A DNA stretch of 64,000 nt from Owenweeksia sp963758205 (GTDB lineage: Bacteria > Bacteroidota > Bacteroidia > Flavobacteriales > Schleiferiaceae), in the NCBI GenBank assembly GCA_963758205.1, contig CAVWUM010000006.1, positions 310,001-374,000 on the forward strand, written 5' to 3'. Under the pieces are notes generated by a model. It was not told the origin of the DNA. It saw only the letters and a list, made by a program, of their open reading frames with translations, and made no database searches. Both the position numbers and the translations under genes were made by a program. This document shows, in pieces, positions 1 through 7,583 of the stretch. Each line of letters starts with the position of its first letter. Positions within the stretch are counted from its first letter, which is position 1.

Positions 1-957
1 TATATTAAAAGTAGCCGAAATCACTTCCAGTATTGATTCGATGGATTCCTTCTCAAAACGTGCCGTAAGCAGGCACTCTTCTACTGTAGCGTCATAAGCC
101 GAGAATTGAAGTTTGTAGTTTTTCTCCAATACCTCAAACACCCTGGGCAAAGGCACTTTGTTGAATACCAGTTTCTTATTCAACCAAAACAAAGCATCAT
201 CATACATGGGGCTTTCCTTAAATACCCGTTTTGATTTATGATCTATTATCCCGGTTTCACCGGCTTCCAGTATCACCAAAGCGGTATCGGCATTTGATTC
301 CGGTAATGATAGCTGCACACGGCCTGTTACCACATGCACACTTATATTGCTTCCTTCGCGAGCCTCCACATTAAATGAAGTTCCCAAAACCTTAACCTGC
401 CCAAGTCCGGCATCAATTACAAAAGGTTTTGCAGCGTTGGGTTGTACCTCAAAAAATGCCTCGCCCTTTAGCGTTACCTTGCGCTTATCTCCATCAAAGT
501 TTTTGTCATACTCCAATTCTGAATGGGCATTTAAGGCTACAGAGCTACCATCAGGTAAGCTTTGTTCCACCAACATTTCATCCGTTTTTACGGCAACCTC
601 CTGCCCACTGAAATATTGAAAAATACCAAACAAGCCCACCAACGCCAGTATTACGGCAGCAGCGGCCCAACTCCATTTTGGACGATTAAGACTTCTGACG
701 ATTGGCTGAATTTCCTTTTCATCCTCAAAGGCATCAATGCGGGCCGTAAGCTTTTGCCATGCCGCCTCTGTATCAATTATTTTTTGATGAGCATTAAGCG
801 TACTTTCCCATGTTTTCTGCATTCGGCCATACTCCGCCTTATTTTCATCGGAGGCCTCAAGCCACTTTTCCACCAATACGTTCTCCTCCGCATCGGTTTC
901 CCCGATAAGGTGTTTCACCAGCAGATCATCATCTATATGTGCATGTTCGTCAGCCAT
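1..957 (-). CDS. FecR family anti-sigma factor (3' end beyond window)
   Basis: Inner-membrane anti-sigma/signal-transfer protein of the FecR family, which relays a TonB-receptor signal to an ECF sigma factor. I read it from an ATG at 957 with no stop before the left edge, giving 319 visible codons. The first ~95 residues are cytoplasmic and helical (many E/K/D). One membrane helix follows (WSWAAAAVILALVGLFGIF), then the periplasmic FecR domain with the typical run 'LPDGSSVALNAHSELEY' and 'GEAFFEV'. A C-terminal DUF4974-type region (NKKLVFNKVPLPRVFEVLE) has started before the edge. It lies 37 bp downstream of the sigma-factor gene and is surely co-transcribed with it. In this phylum the pair usually controls a SusC/SusD-like uptake locus, which would lie to the left; that is inference. 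Confidence 0.93.
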   Translation of the reverse strand, partial: MADEHAHIDDDLLVKHLIGETDAEENVLVEKWLEASDENKAEYGRMQKTWESTLNAHQKIIDTEAAWQKLTARIDAFEDEKEIQPIVRSLNRPKWSWAAAAVILALVGLFGIFQYFSGQEVAVKTDEMLVEQSLPDGSSVALNAHSELEYDKNFDGDKRKVTLKGEAFFEVQPNAAKPFVIDAGLGQVKVLGTSFNVEAREGSNISVHVVTGRVQLSLPESNADTALVILEAGETGIIDHKSKRVFKESPMYDDALFWLNKKLVFNKVPLPRVFEVLEKNYKLQFSAYDATVEECLLTARFEKESIESILEVISATFNI

Positions 958-994
958 CTCCTAATTATGACAGTTCAAATCCTATTTACCCCTA

Positions 995-1576
995 CTACCA
1001 TTCAAAAAAAATTATCATGCTAAGCCATAGCGGCAGGTACTCGCTCAATTGTTCCTTTAAAAAACGTAGGGCTTTACCCATTTGTGCCTCTACTGTTTTT
1101 ATGGATAGATTCAGTTTATCGGCAATTTCACGGTATTTCAAATCCTCATATCGGCTCATTAAAAAAATCCTTTTCCGCTCAGGCGGGAGTTGATCAATAG
1201 CCGTTTTTATTCTTTCCTCCAACTCCATAGTTTCCACCTCAACGCTTTGCTGCATTTGGCCATCGGTGCGTTGCTCTTCATTTAGCTTTTTGTAATTCTC
1301 TCGCACCTCAATGTGCTTTATTACATTAAGGCTAAGGTTGCGTGCTGATTTGTACAGGTATGATTTTATGGAAGTGTTTATCTCAAGCTCATGCCGCTTT
1401 TTCCAAAGGTTGAAAAACAGATCCTGAACCACCTCTTCCGCAGCAGCGTAATCTTTAAGGAAAAAGTGAACATAGGAACACAAACCTTCGTAGTGCTCGC
1501 GGAAGAGCGCTTCGTATCCCTCTTTGGTTGAAATGTTGTGAGGAGGTGGTATGGTTTGAGCGTTTGGTTGCACCAA
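995..1576 (-). CDS. ECF sigma factor (Bacteroidetes FecI-like, sigma-70 family)
   Basis: Extracytoplasmic-function sigma factor of about 193 residues, the usual length. Region 2 covers roughly residues 20-90 (LFREHYEGLCSYVHFFL, then VVQDLFFNLWKKR). Region 4 covers ~125-180 and ends in the helix-turn-helix 'YREIADKLNLSIKTVEAQM'. No ATG is available: the start is TTG at 1576 or the adjacent GTG at 1573. A promoter-like TTG-N21-TAGATTTG lies just upstream (1594-1625), which supports a start here with a short leader. It is followed by its FecR anti-sigma gene. Its target promoters cannot be seen in the window. Confidence 0.93.
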   Translation of the reverse strand: MVQPNAQTIPPPHNISTKEGYEALFREHYEGLCSYVHFFLKDYAAAEEVVQDLFFNLWKKRHELEINTSIKSYLYKSARNLSLNVIKHIEVRENYKKLNEEQRTDGQMQQSVEVETMELEERIKTAIDQLPPERKRIFLMSRYEDLKYREIADKLNLSIKTVEAQMGKALRFLKEQLSEYLPLWLSMIIFFEW

Positions 1577-1593
1577 GGTATATTAGTGTGGCA

Positions 1594-1625
1594 CAAATCT
1601 AAATAGACGGTTTGGGTAAAAACAA
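1594..1625 (-). promoter_or_regulatory. Bacteroidetes-type promoter of the sigma/anti-sigma operon
   Basis: Reading on the minus strand, TTG (1625-1623), a 21 bp spacer and TAGATTTG (1601-1594) fit the phylum's -33 TTG / -7 TAnnTTTG pattern. Transcription would start about 15 bases before the non-ATG start of the sigma gene. Confidence 0.55.
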
Positions 1626-1721
1626 GCATTTTTGGTTTTTATACAAATAACCTATCATCGAACTAAGCCCCATCACAGGCGTTCAAATAAAATCATTCCC
1701 TCATCCATAAAAACCCAATTC

Positions 1722-2978
1722 ATGCATTATAAAGCAACTACTATCCTATGCCTTTGCATACTGCTTACCTCCTGCAACACTACCTTTTTTTACAAAGATC
1801 AGCCGCTTACTGAAAAAGCCAAATCAGATTCTATGGCGGCTTATGGTCAATCCTTTGATTCGCTGGCAAATCCCTACGCCACCAAATCGGTGTATAATTT
1901 CAGTTCTGTTCAGGGATGGGAAGATGGTCAAAAGCCTAAGGCCCCGCCCGGATTTGAGGTTTCTTTATTTGCCAAAAACCTGGATAAACCGCGCTGGATT
2001 TATGAAATGGAAAATGGAGATATTATCGTATCAGAGTCAAAAGCTGACCGCTTAACTCTATTAAGAGATTTAGATAAAGACGGTCAGCCGGATACCAGTT
2101 TTGTATTTAAGGATGATTTGGATAAGCCCTTCGGTATGTTGTATCTCAACGGATACTTTTACATCGCCAATACAGGTGAGCTATTACGCTTTGCCTACAG
2201 CGATGATGGCCCTTTACAGGGAGAAGGTGAAAAAATTTTGGATCTGCCGGCCAACGGCTATAATGCCCACTGGACAAGAAATTTGATAGCCTCGGAGGAT
2301 AAATCAAAAATATATGTGACTGTAGGCTCCGCCAGTAATGTAGCCGAAGGTGGCGTGGAAGGCGAAAAGCGCAGAGCCAACATACTGGAAATAAATCCCG
2401 ATGGCAGCGGAGAAAAAATATATGCCTGGGGACTTCGCAACCCGGTAGGTATGGACTGGAACCCGGTTACCGGAGAACTTTGGACGGCTGTAAATGAAAG
2501 GGATGCGCTTGGCGATAACCTGGTGCCCGATTATATAAGCTCAGTTAAGGAAGGCGGCTTTTATGGCTGGCCCTATCTCTATTTTGGAAATAATATAGAT
2601 CCTCGCTGGAAAGACGACTTACCGGAAAACCTGCCTAAATCCATAAAACCAGATTTTGCTGTGGGCTCGCATACCGCATCCTTAGGTATAGCTTTTTATG
2701 ATAAATCTGCCTTTCCTGAAAAATACAGAAACGGGGCCTTTGTAGCTCAGCATGGCTCATGGAACCGAACTACTCTAAATGGCTACACCGTTTTGTTTAT
2801 ACCTTTTGAAAATGGGAAACCCACAGGTAAAGTGGAAAAGTTTCTTACCGGTTTTATTTCCAACCTAAAAGATGAAAAGGTATATGGGCGGCCAGTTGGC
2901 ATATTTGTACTGAAGGATGGCAGCATGCTGGTAACCGATGATGGCGGTGGGGCTATATGGAAGGTAAAGGCCAATTAG
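1722..2978 (+). CDS. Sorbosone dehydrogenase-like beta-propeller lipoprotein
   Basis: Predicted lipoprotein of 418 residues, related to the sorbosone/PQQ-dependent glucose dehydrogenase (COG2133) propeller family. The lipobox is LLTSC near residue 15-19. The start is the ATG at 1722, which puts the signal peptide at the true N-terminus; the frame stays open further upstream but encodes a charged, non-signal sequence. Propeller signatures include 'PPGFEVSLFA', 'LRDLDKDGQPD', 'YAWGLRNPVGMDWNP' and 'EGGFYGWPY'. Family members oxidise sugars with PQQ in the periplasm or at the outer membrane. Substrate and actual PQQ binding cannot be judged here. It is transcribed divergently from the sigma gene and converges with the next gene with 7 bp between stops. 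Confidence 0.9.
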   Translation: MHYKATTILCLCILLTSCNTTFFYKDQPLTEKAKSDSMAAYGQSFDSLANPYATKSVYNFSSVQGWEDGQKPKAPPGFEVSLFAKNLDKPRWIYEMENGDIIVSESKADRLTLLRDLDKDGQPDTSFVFKDDLDKPFGMLYLNGYFYIANTGELLRFAYSDDGPLQGEGEKILDLPANGYNAHWTRNLIASEDKSKIYVTVGSASNVAEGGVEGEKRRANILEINPDGSGEKIYAWGLRNPVGMDWNPVTGELWTAVNERDALGDNLVPDYISSVKEGGFYGWPYLYFGNNIDPRWKDDLPENLPKSIKPDFAVGSHTASLGIAFYDKSAFPEKYRNGAFVAQHGSWNRTTLNGYTVLFIPFENGKPTGKVEKFLTGFISNLKDEKVYGRPVGIFVLKDGSMLVTDDGGGAIWKVKAN

Positions 2979-2985
2979 TTTTTAC

Positions 2986-3741
2986 TTAAACGGCTATTCC
3001 ACCGATATGTCCCGAGACACTGCGCTCAAAATCCATAACCACACCGGGTATGTTAGTTCTCATTTTTTGAGAGAGTGCTGACCACTCGCGTGTCAAAAAA
3101 GATTTCAGAGCCTTTCTTGATTCCAGTTCGCCTTTTAACGGGATGTAATTATATAAGCGCTGTACAGCGTCAGATACATTGCGGCTGCTTTGGAGTAATA
3201 CATCTGAGTTAATGCTTTCGGTTTGTAAACGCGCCTCAAGGGTTGGCATAAATCCGATATTAAAGTCTACACCTATTTCCATTCCGCTTATCTTCTCCAG
3301 TATCGGAAGGCAAATAGCCTCTATCCATTTTAGTTTAATGTTGCTTTCAAAAATCACTACCGAATCAGGTGTAATAATGCCGGCCACAGCACGGGTGATG
3401 CGCTTAACCCAGGCCAATTTTAAATTCTCATCCTGAGTAGAGATGGTATCAGGTGCAATAACAATAGCATCCGCAGCAGCAACTTGTTCCTTAGATGAAG
3501 TAAAGTTTAATGATCCATGAAAAGAAGCTTCACTCCACTCACCAAAAGGATCAATACCACATTGTAGTAATTGGATGTACTCCTCACACTCATCATATAG
3601 AGTTACTGAAAAGTGATGACTCCACTCAATAGCCAAAGAAAGGCTTTCGTGATTAAGTCCCATTATTACGATAGTAGCTTCTTTTCTTCTGAGCTTGCTC
3701 ATTAGCTTACTGTCTTTTGAAAGATTAGATAGGATATTCAT
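2986..3741 (-). CDS. Degenerate nucleotide-sugar dehydrogenase-like protein
   Basis: About 251 residues resembling only the N-terminal NAD-binding half of UDP-ManNAc/UDP-glucose dehydrogenases (WecC/TviB type). Recognisable stretches are 'GIDPFGEWSE', 'VVIFESN', 'CLPILEKISG' and 'VDFNIGFMPT'. The Rossmann glycine motif is changed to 'IMGLNHESLSL', and the catalytic-cysteine and C-terminal substrate domains are absent. Full-length enzymes have over 400 residues. I chose the ATG at 3741 because a -7-like box TACATTTG (3787-3780) lies just upstream and would fall inside a longer reading from 3852. It is probably not an active dehydrogenase; a ligand-binding or vestigial role is possible. Confidence 0.8.
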   Translation of the reverse strand: MNILSNLSKDSKLMSKLRRKEATIVIMGLNHESLSLAIEWSHHFSVTLYDECEEYIQLLQCGIDPFGEWSEASFHGSLNFTSSKEQVAAADAIVIAPDTISTQDENLKLAWVKRITRAVAGIITPDSVVIFESNIKLKWIEAICLPILEKISGMEIGVDFNIGFMPTLEARLQTESINSDVLLQSSRNVSDAVQRLYNYIPLKGELESRKALKSFLTREWSALSQKMRTNIPGVVMDFERSVSGHIGGIAV

Positions 3742-3921
3742 GACTTGAGTTTTTAGTGCGTTTTTGAACTTTGATGGGACAAATGTAGGCTGGCACTGAA
3801 GGCTACATTTATTTTTTGGGCGGATTGAAGGTTTTTCAGGACTAATGGTCAAAATCTTTCGATAAGCGGAAAACCGGTAATTTATAAGACTTAAAACACT
3901 GGTTTATTGTAATTTAAAATT

Positions 3922-3959
3922 AAATACCCCCGAAGAACCTAAATTCTTCGGGGGTATTT
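3922..3959. terminator. Rho-independent terminator, 16 bp stem
   Basis: Perfect inverted repeat: 3922-3937 pairs with 3944-3959 around the 6-base loop CCTAAA, with T-rich flanks on both sides, so it can act in both directions. It is oriented to end minus-strand transcription from the LytTR gene or a small RNA. Confidence 0.85.
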
Positions 3960-4072
3960 TTATACTACTCTGAAAACCTTTCTAATAGTTGTTAACCCCT
4001 TAACGTTTTAAAAGAAAGTTTCATGCTGATCCTGATGGTTGCTTAAAGTGAGTAGAGCTTCCGATCAATCAC
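3922..4072 (-). ncRNA. Candidate small RNA ending in strong terminator
   Basis: A minus-strand transcript could start near 4072, just after the -7-like box TACTTTTG (4084-4077), and end at the 16 bp terminator hairpin (3959-3922). No -33 TTG is visible and no known RNA family is recognised. A 3' UTR processing product of the upstream regulator gene is equally possible. Confidence 0.25.
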
Positions 4073-4168
4073 AGGACAAAAGTATGCACGCATAGTTTAT
4101 CAGCTGTTACGATTTGGCCGGATGAGCATTATCCCCGGTTGGATGGAGTGAATCCTTCGATAAACGCC

Positions 4169-4900
4169 TTAAAATGTATTGATGCGCGCCAGCAGAGCTT
4201 CTTTATTGGAGCGACTCACCGGAATAACCTTTTGATTAATCACCAGGCTGTTATCCTCAATATCCACCACATGATCAAGGTTGATAATAAATGAGCGATG
4301 TACCTTTAAAAACCTGGCCGGGTTGAGCTTCTCCTCCACCTTCTTCATGGTTGAGTGCACTATGTGACCTTTCTCAGCAGTTTTAAAGAGCACGTAGTCG
4401 CCTTTGGCTTCCACGTAAAGTATTTCTTCTTCCTTAACCTTTACCAGGCGGGTATCCACTTTAAGAAACAGATGATCCTTAGTAGCCATAGCCGGCTCGG
4501 GCGTTACGTTTTTAAGCTCGCCAAAAAGCTTATGGTTATTCATGGCAATTTCTATGGCAGCATAAATATCCTTCATACCGTAAGGCTTTACTATGTAGCC
4601 ATAAGGCGAGTGGGCGGTTGCCTTTTTAAGGGTGTCTTCATCAGCAAAAGCCGTGGTAAAAACAAAGGGTACATCACCAAGTTGCTTAATATTGCCGGCC
4701 ACCTCAAGGCCATCCATATTGCCTTTTATCTGTATATCCAGCAAAATCAGTTCGGGCGTGTTGTTATCAAGGTAATCCAATACAGCCTTTCCGTTATCAA
4801 ATACGTCCACCACGGTATGTCCCAGGGCTTCCAGCATATCCTTCAGTGTATCTGCAATATTGGGGTCATCCTCTACAATTAATATTTTATAGCTATCCAT
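4169..4900 (-). CDS. LytTR-family response regulator
   Basis: Two-component response regulator of 243 residues. The receiver domain spans ~residues 4-120: acidic pocket 'VEDD', phospho-acceptor Asp55 in 'LILLDIQIKG', and conserved Lys in 'YIVKPYG'. A C-terminal LytTR DNA-binding domain spans ~145-243 (ILYVEAKGDYVLF, FLKVHRSFIINL). The gene lies 17 bp downstream of the histidine kinase gene in the same direction, so the two form a kinase-regulator operon. LytTR regulators bind short direct repeats; their sites cannot be predicted here. The start is ATG 4900. Confidence 0.95.
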   Translation of the reverse strand: MDSYKILIVEDDPNIADTLKDMLEALGHTVVDVFDNGKAVLDYLDNNTPELILLDIQIKGNMDGLEVAGNIKQLGDVPFVFTTAFADEDTLKKATAHSPYGYIVKPYGMKDIYAAIEIAMNNHKLFGELKNVTPEPAMATKDHLFLKVDTRLVKVKEEEILYVEAKGDYVLFKTAEKGHIVHSTMKKVEEKLNPARFLKVHRSFIINLDHVVDIEDNSLVINQKVIPVSRSNKEALLARINTF

Positions 4901-4917
4901 ACGCGCTGTTTTAGTAC

Positions 4918-6654
4918 TTATTTAAGCTTATGTGTTATAGTTATTTCTGTTCCCTCGCCTTCGCGGCTAAATACTTTTATATCCGCATTGTGCAACTCTA
5001 CAAACTGCTTTACAATGGTAAGGCCCATGCCATTTCCATTAATGGCACCTGCGTTGCCCGCCCTAAAAAAGGATTCAAAAAGCCTTTCCTGATCTTCAAA
5101 TGGAATGCCGATGCCGTAATCCTTTACCATCAGCTGTAGCTCATCATCATGATAATTGAGATGCAATTCGGGCGATTGTTTTTCTTCTGAATACTTAAAT
5201 GCGTTTGAGAGGAGGTTGGTAATAATATGAGAGTAAAGGCTTTTATCAACCATTACAGGGCGTGGCTGGCCTTCAATATTAACTTTTACAGTTCGGCCAT
5301 CCCGCTGAAAAGCGAATGACTGGGCAATAACACTATGGCAAAATTCAACAAGGTCAACCTCAACCGGCTTAAAGCTAAAGTTGCCTGATTCCAGTTTACC
5401 GGCCATCAAAATGTCATTCACCATATTATTGAGTCGGGTAATTTCAAAGTTTATTCTATCCAGGTTTTTGCTTACTAAACTGCTGAACTTTTCTCCTTCT
5501 CTTTCCAGGATAAAAGATATCAGGTCCGTATTGCTCTGTATGGTGGTTAATGGTGTTCGGAATTCATGCGAGGTCATGGAAATCAACCTGGACTTTAAAT
5601 CATTAAGCTCTGTTTGCTTACGCAGTGCCTCTTCCATATCGGCTTCCGCCTTTTTGCGGCTGGTTATGTCCCGTACAAATGCAGAAAATAAATAGCTTTT
5701 ATTCATTCTTACCGGTACAATGCTTAGTTCCACTGGAAAGTAACTACCCTTTTTATGCTTGGCATGTATTTCTATACGCTGATTTAAAACAGGGCCATCC
5801 CCGGTTTTCAAAAAATGTCGCATCCCATTTTCGTGAGCTTCTCTGAATTTCTCAGGAATAATAAGAGTAGAAAGGCTTTTACCCATCACCTCCTTACGCT
5901 TAAAGCCAAATATCTCCTCTGCCTGATCATTCCACTCCTGTACCATACCGTCTTCATCTATGGTAATAATCGCATCAAGGGAAGAGTTAATTACTGACCT
6001 CAACCGCGTTTCACTGTCCTTAAGGGCCAGTTCAGATTCCTCGCGCATCTGGCGTATCAATACACTCTTAAGGCGCGATGCCGACAGGTTGGCGATAGTA
6101 ATAAAGGTTTGAAGGTGTTCGGGGGTATAAAAATCTTTATGCGGATGTTCTGAGTCAATAACCCCGATAACCTCTCCGTCAGCTACAATGGGTACCGCCA
6201 GTTCTGAATGATTAAGCCCCCTGGTACCCAAATAGCGATCATCTTCAGCCGTATTGCGCACCACCTCAGCCACACCACTTTTGGCCACGGCCCCTACTAT
6301 ACCGGTATTAAGGGCAATACGCTCAGGGCTAACATAATTAGGCGCAGTATGGGGCAAAGCAGCACTGGCCGCAAGCTGCAAATCGTCTCCCTCCTGATTT
6401 TTGAGATATACTACACAATCATCAAAACCAAAGCGGTTTGTAAGGTAAAGGGTTATCTCTTTGGCTATTTCATCAATGTTTGATGAACGGAGCATGCGGG
6501 CAGCAAAGTCATTTATAGCCGTAAGGTAATTTTGCTTTTCATAAAGCTGTTCATTCCGGGTAGAGAGTTCCTCCAGCAGTTCCTGCCGTTGTATCTCCTG
6601 CTCCTTCCTTTCGGTAATATCATTATGAATACCCAGAAGAGCCAATAACCTCAC
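4918..6654 (-). CDS. PAS/GAF sensor histidine kinase, C-terminal part (frameshifted gene)
   Basis: C-terminal part of a cytoplasmic hybrid-free histidine kinase. In order it holds the end of a PAC motif (GIHNDITERKEQEIQ), a GAF domain (~residues 45-200), a PAS/PAC domain (~215-335), a HisKA domain with 'SHEFRTPL', and a HATPase domain (N-box NLLSNAFKY, 'DYGIGIP', 'GNGMGLTIV'). The apparent start is a GTG inside the PAC motif and is an artefact. The reading frame is continuous with the upstream piece (6623-7378) if one base is removed near 6641. No membrane helix is seen. The LytTR regulator that follows is the likely phosphorylation partner. Confidence 0.9.
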   Translation of the reverse strand: MRLLALLGIHNDITERKEQEIQRQELLEELSTRNEQLYEKQNYLTAINDFAARMLRSSNIDEIAKEITLYLTNRFGFDDCVVYLKNQEGDDLQLAASAALPHTAPNYVSPERIALNTGIVGAVAKSGVAEVVRNTAEDDRYLGTRGLNHSELAVPIVADGEVIGVIDSEHPHKDFYTPEHLQTFITIANLSASRLKSVLIRQMREESELALKDSETRLRSVINSSLDAIITIDEDGMVQEWNDQAEEIFGFKRKEVMGKSLSTLIIPEKFREAHENGMRHFLKTGDGPVLNQRIEIHAKHKKGSYFPVELSIVPVRMNKSYLFSAFVRDITSRKKAEADMEEALRKQTELNDLKSRLISMTSHEFRTPLTTIQSNTDLISFILEREGEKFSSLVSKNLDRINFEITRLNNMVNDILMAGKLESGNFSFKPVEVDLVEFCHSVIAQSFAFQRDGRTVKVNIEGQPRPVMVDKSLYSHIITNLLSNAFKYSEEKQSPELHLNYHDDELQLMVKDYGIGIPFEDQERLFESFFRAGNAGAINGNGMGLTIVKQFVELHNADIKVFSREGEGTEITITHKLK

Positions 6655-7378
6655 CCCTGCTATTGCGCACCGGTGCGCCTGAAATTATCATCCATACAGG
6701 GCTTCCGTCTCTGCGCCTTATTTTTACTTCGTAAGCTGAGGCATCGCCATCTTTGCGCTGGTTGTTGGCTCCTTCAATTCGGGCTTTCTGGTCAACATCC
6801 TCTTCGGCCAAAAAAACGCTACTGGCATTTTTGCCGATAAGTTCTTCCAACTCATAGCCCATCATTTTACAAAAGGATTTATTGGCAAACACTATCCTTT
6901 CATCCAGATCAACCTCCATCAGGCCCAGGTTGATGTTTTCTATAATGTTGCGGTACTTTTCCTCATTATTGGCGGCATACTGTTTAGCTAATACCCTTTC
7001 GGTGATGTCGTGCGCCACGGCCAGTACCTCCTGCATTCGGCCATCTTCAAAAAGTATATCCACCGTTTGTCCAATCCAGATGTTGCGGCCTTTTATAGGG
7101 GTGAGGGGGAATTCAAAGTATGTGGAGGGCAACTGCCGCTCCATCTGTTCAGTATAAAACCGCTGTATTTTATCGCGATAATCCTCTCGTACAAAATCCA
7201 GGTAAAATTGCCCTTTAAGCTCCTCAGAAGTTTTACCCAGCGTATTGGCCGTAACCTCATTGGTGTAGGTATAGCACCCCCTGGTATCCAGCTTATAAAT
7301 CATATCATAGCTGGAAACCGGCTGGTTTTTCTCAGTTTTTTGAGTAAAATCTTTCAATGGGCAGAGTGTAATCAGCAT
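6623..7378 (-). CDS. PAS sensor histidine kinase, N-terminal part (frameshifted gene)
   Basis: N-terminal 251 residues of the same kinase: two PAS/PAC units (~residues 25-130, and 150-248 ending in 'VWMIISGAPVRNSRGEVIG'). The frame then runs into a stop within six codons. In the other frame the expected continuation 'LLGIHNDITERK' follows directly. The coding strand reads GGCTCTTCTGG where GGTCTTCTGG would restore V-I-G-L-L-G-I-H, so one C looks inserted. The start is uncertain: ATG 7378 is chosen, TTG 7408 is possible. A -7-like TACTTTTG lies at 7448-7441. The lesion may be a true mutation or a sequence error. Confidence 0.85.
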   Translation of the reverse strand: MLITLCPLKDFTQKTEKNQPVSSYDMIYKLDTRGCYTYTNEVTANTLGKTSEELKGQFYLDFVREDYRDKIQRFYTEQMERQLPSTYFEFPLTPIKGRNIWIGQTVDILFEDGRMQEVLAVAHDITERVLAKQYAANNEEKYRNIIENINLGLMEVDLDERIVFANKSFCKMMGYELEELIGKNASSVFLAEEDVDQKARIEGANNQRKDGDASAYEVKIRRRDGSPVWMIISGAPVRNSRGEVIGSSGYS

Positions 7379-7583
7379 GCAAAATAATTGAAAAACACAA
7401 TACCACAACTGATCTATACAACCTTTAATTTATTGACTGTCAAAAGTATAAGAATGCAGCAAACACACCCCACTGGTTTCCAGGCATAATCAAAAAAATG
7501 AACTCTAAATAACTATACTATGTTTTGTAAGCATTCATTTTGTTAAATTTCAAAACCCTATTGTACCCTAATATTTCCTATTT

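Larger units (their letters stand above)
3742..4168. other. 427 bp intergenic region
   Basis: No protein gene longer than about 16 codons with any support. It contains a very strong inverted-repeat terminator at 3922-3959 and a -7-like TACTTTTG on the minus strand at 4084-4077. That would allow an independent ~150 nt transcript. Otherwise it could be the 3' untranslated region of the LytTR regulator gene, which ends at 4169. Confidence 0.6.

Noticed and set aside
347..1023. Open frames on the plus strand opposite FecR and the sigma gene
   Set aside because: FecR reads through this region on the minus strand with clear family motifs; the plus frames have no start context or similarity.
3986..3999. 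Palindrome-like GTTAACCCCTTAAC near the terminator
   Set aside because: Short and isolated; no second copy nearby that would suggest an operator or attachment site.
7409..7460. TTGACA followed by TATAGA on the minus strand upstream of the kinase gene
   Set aside because: It resembles a proteobacterial sigma-70 promoter, but this phylum uses TTG/TAnnTTTG; the TACTTTTG at 7448-7441 is the more credible box.
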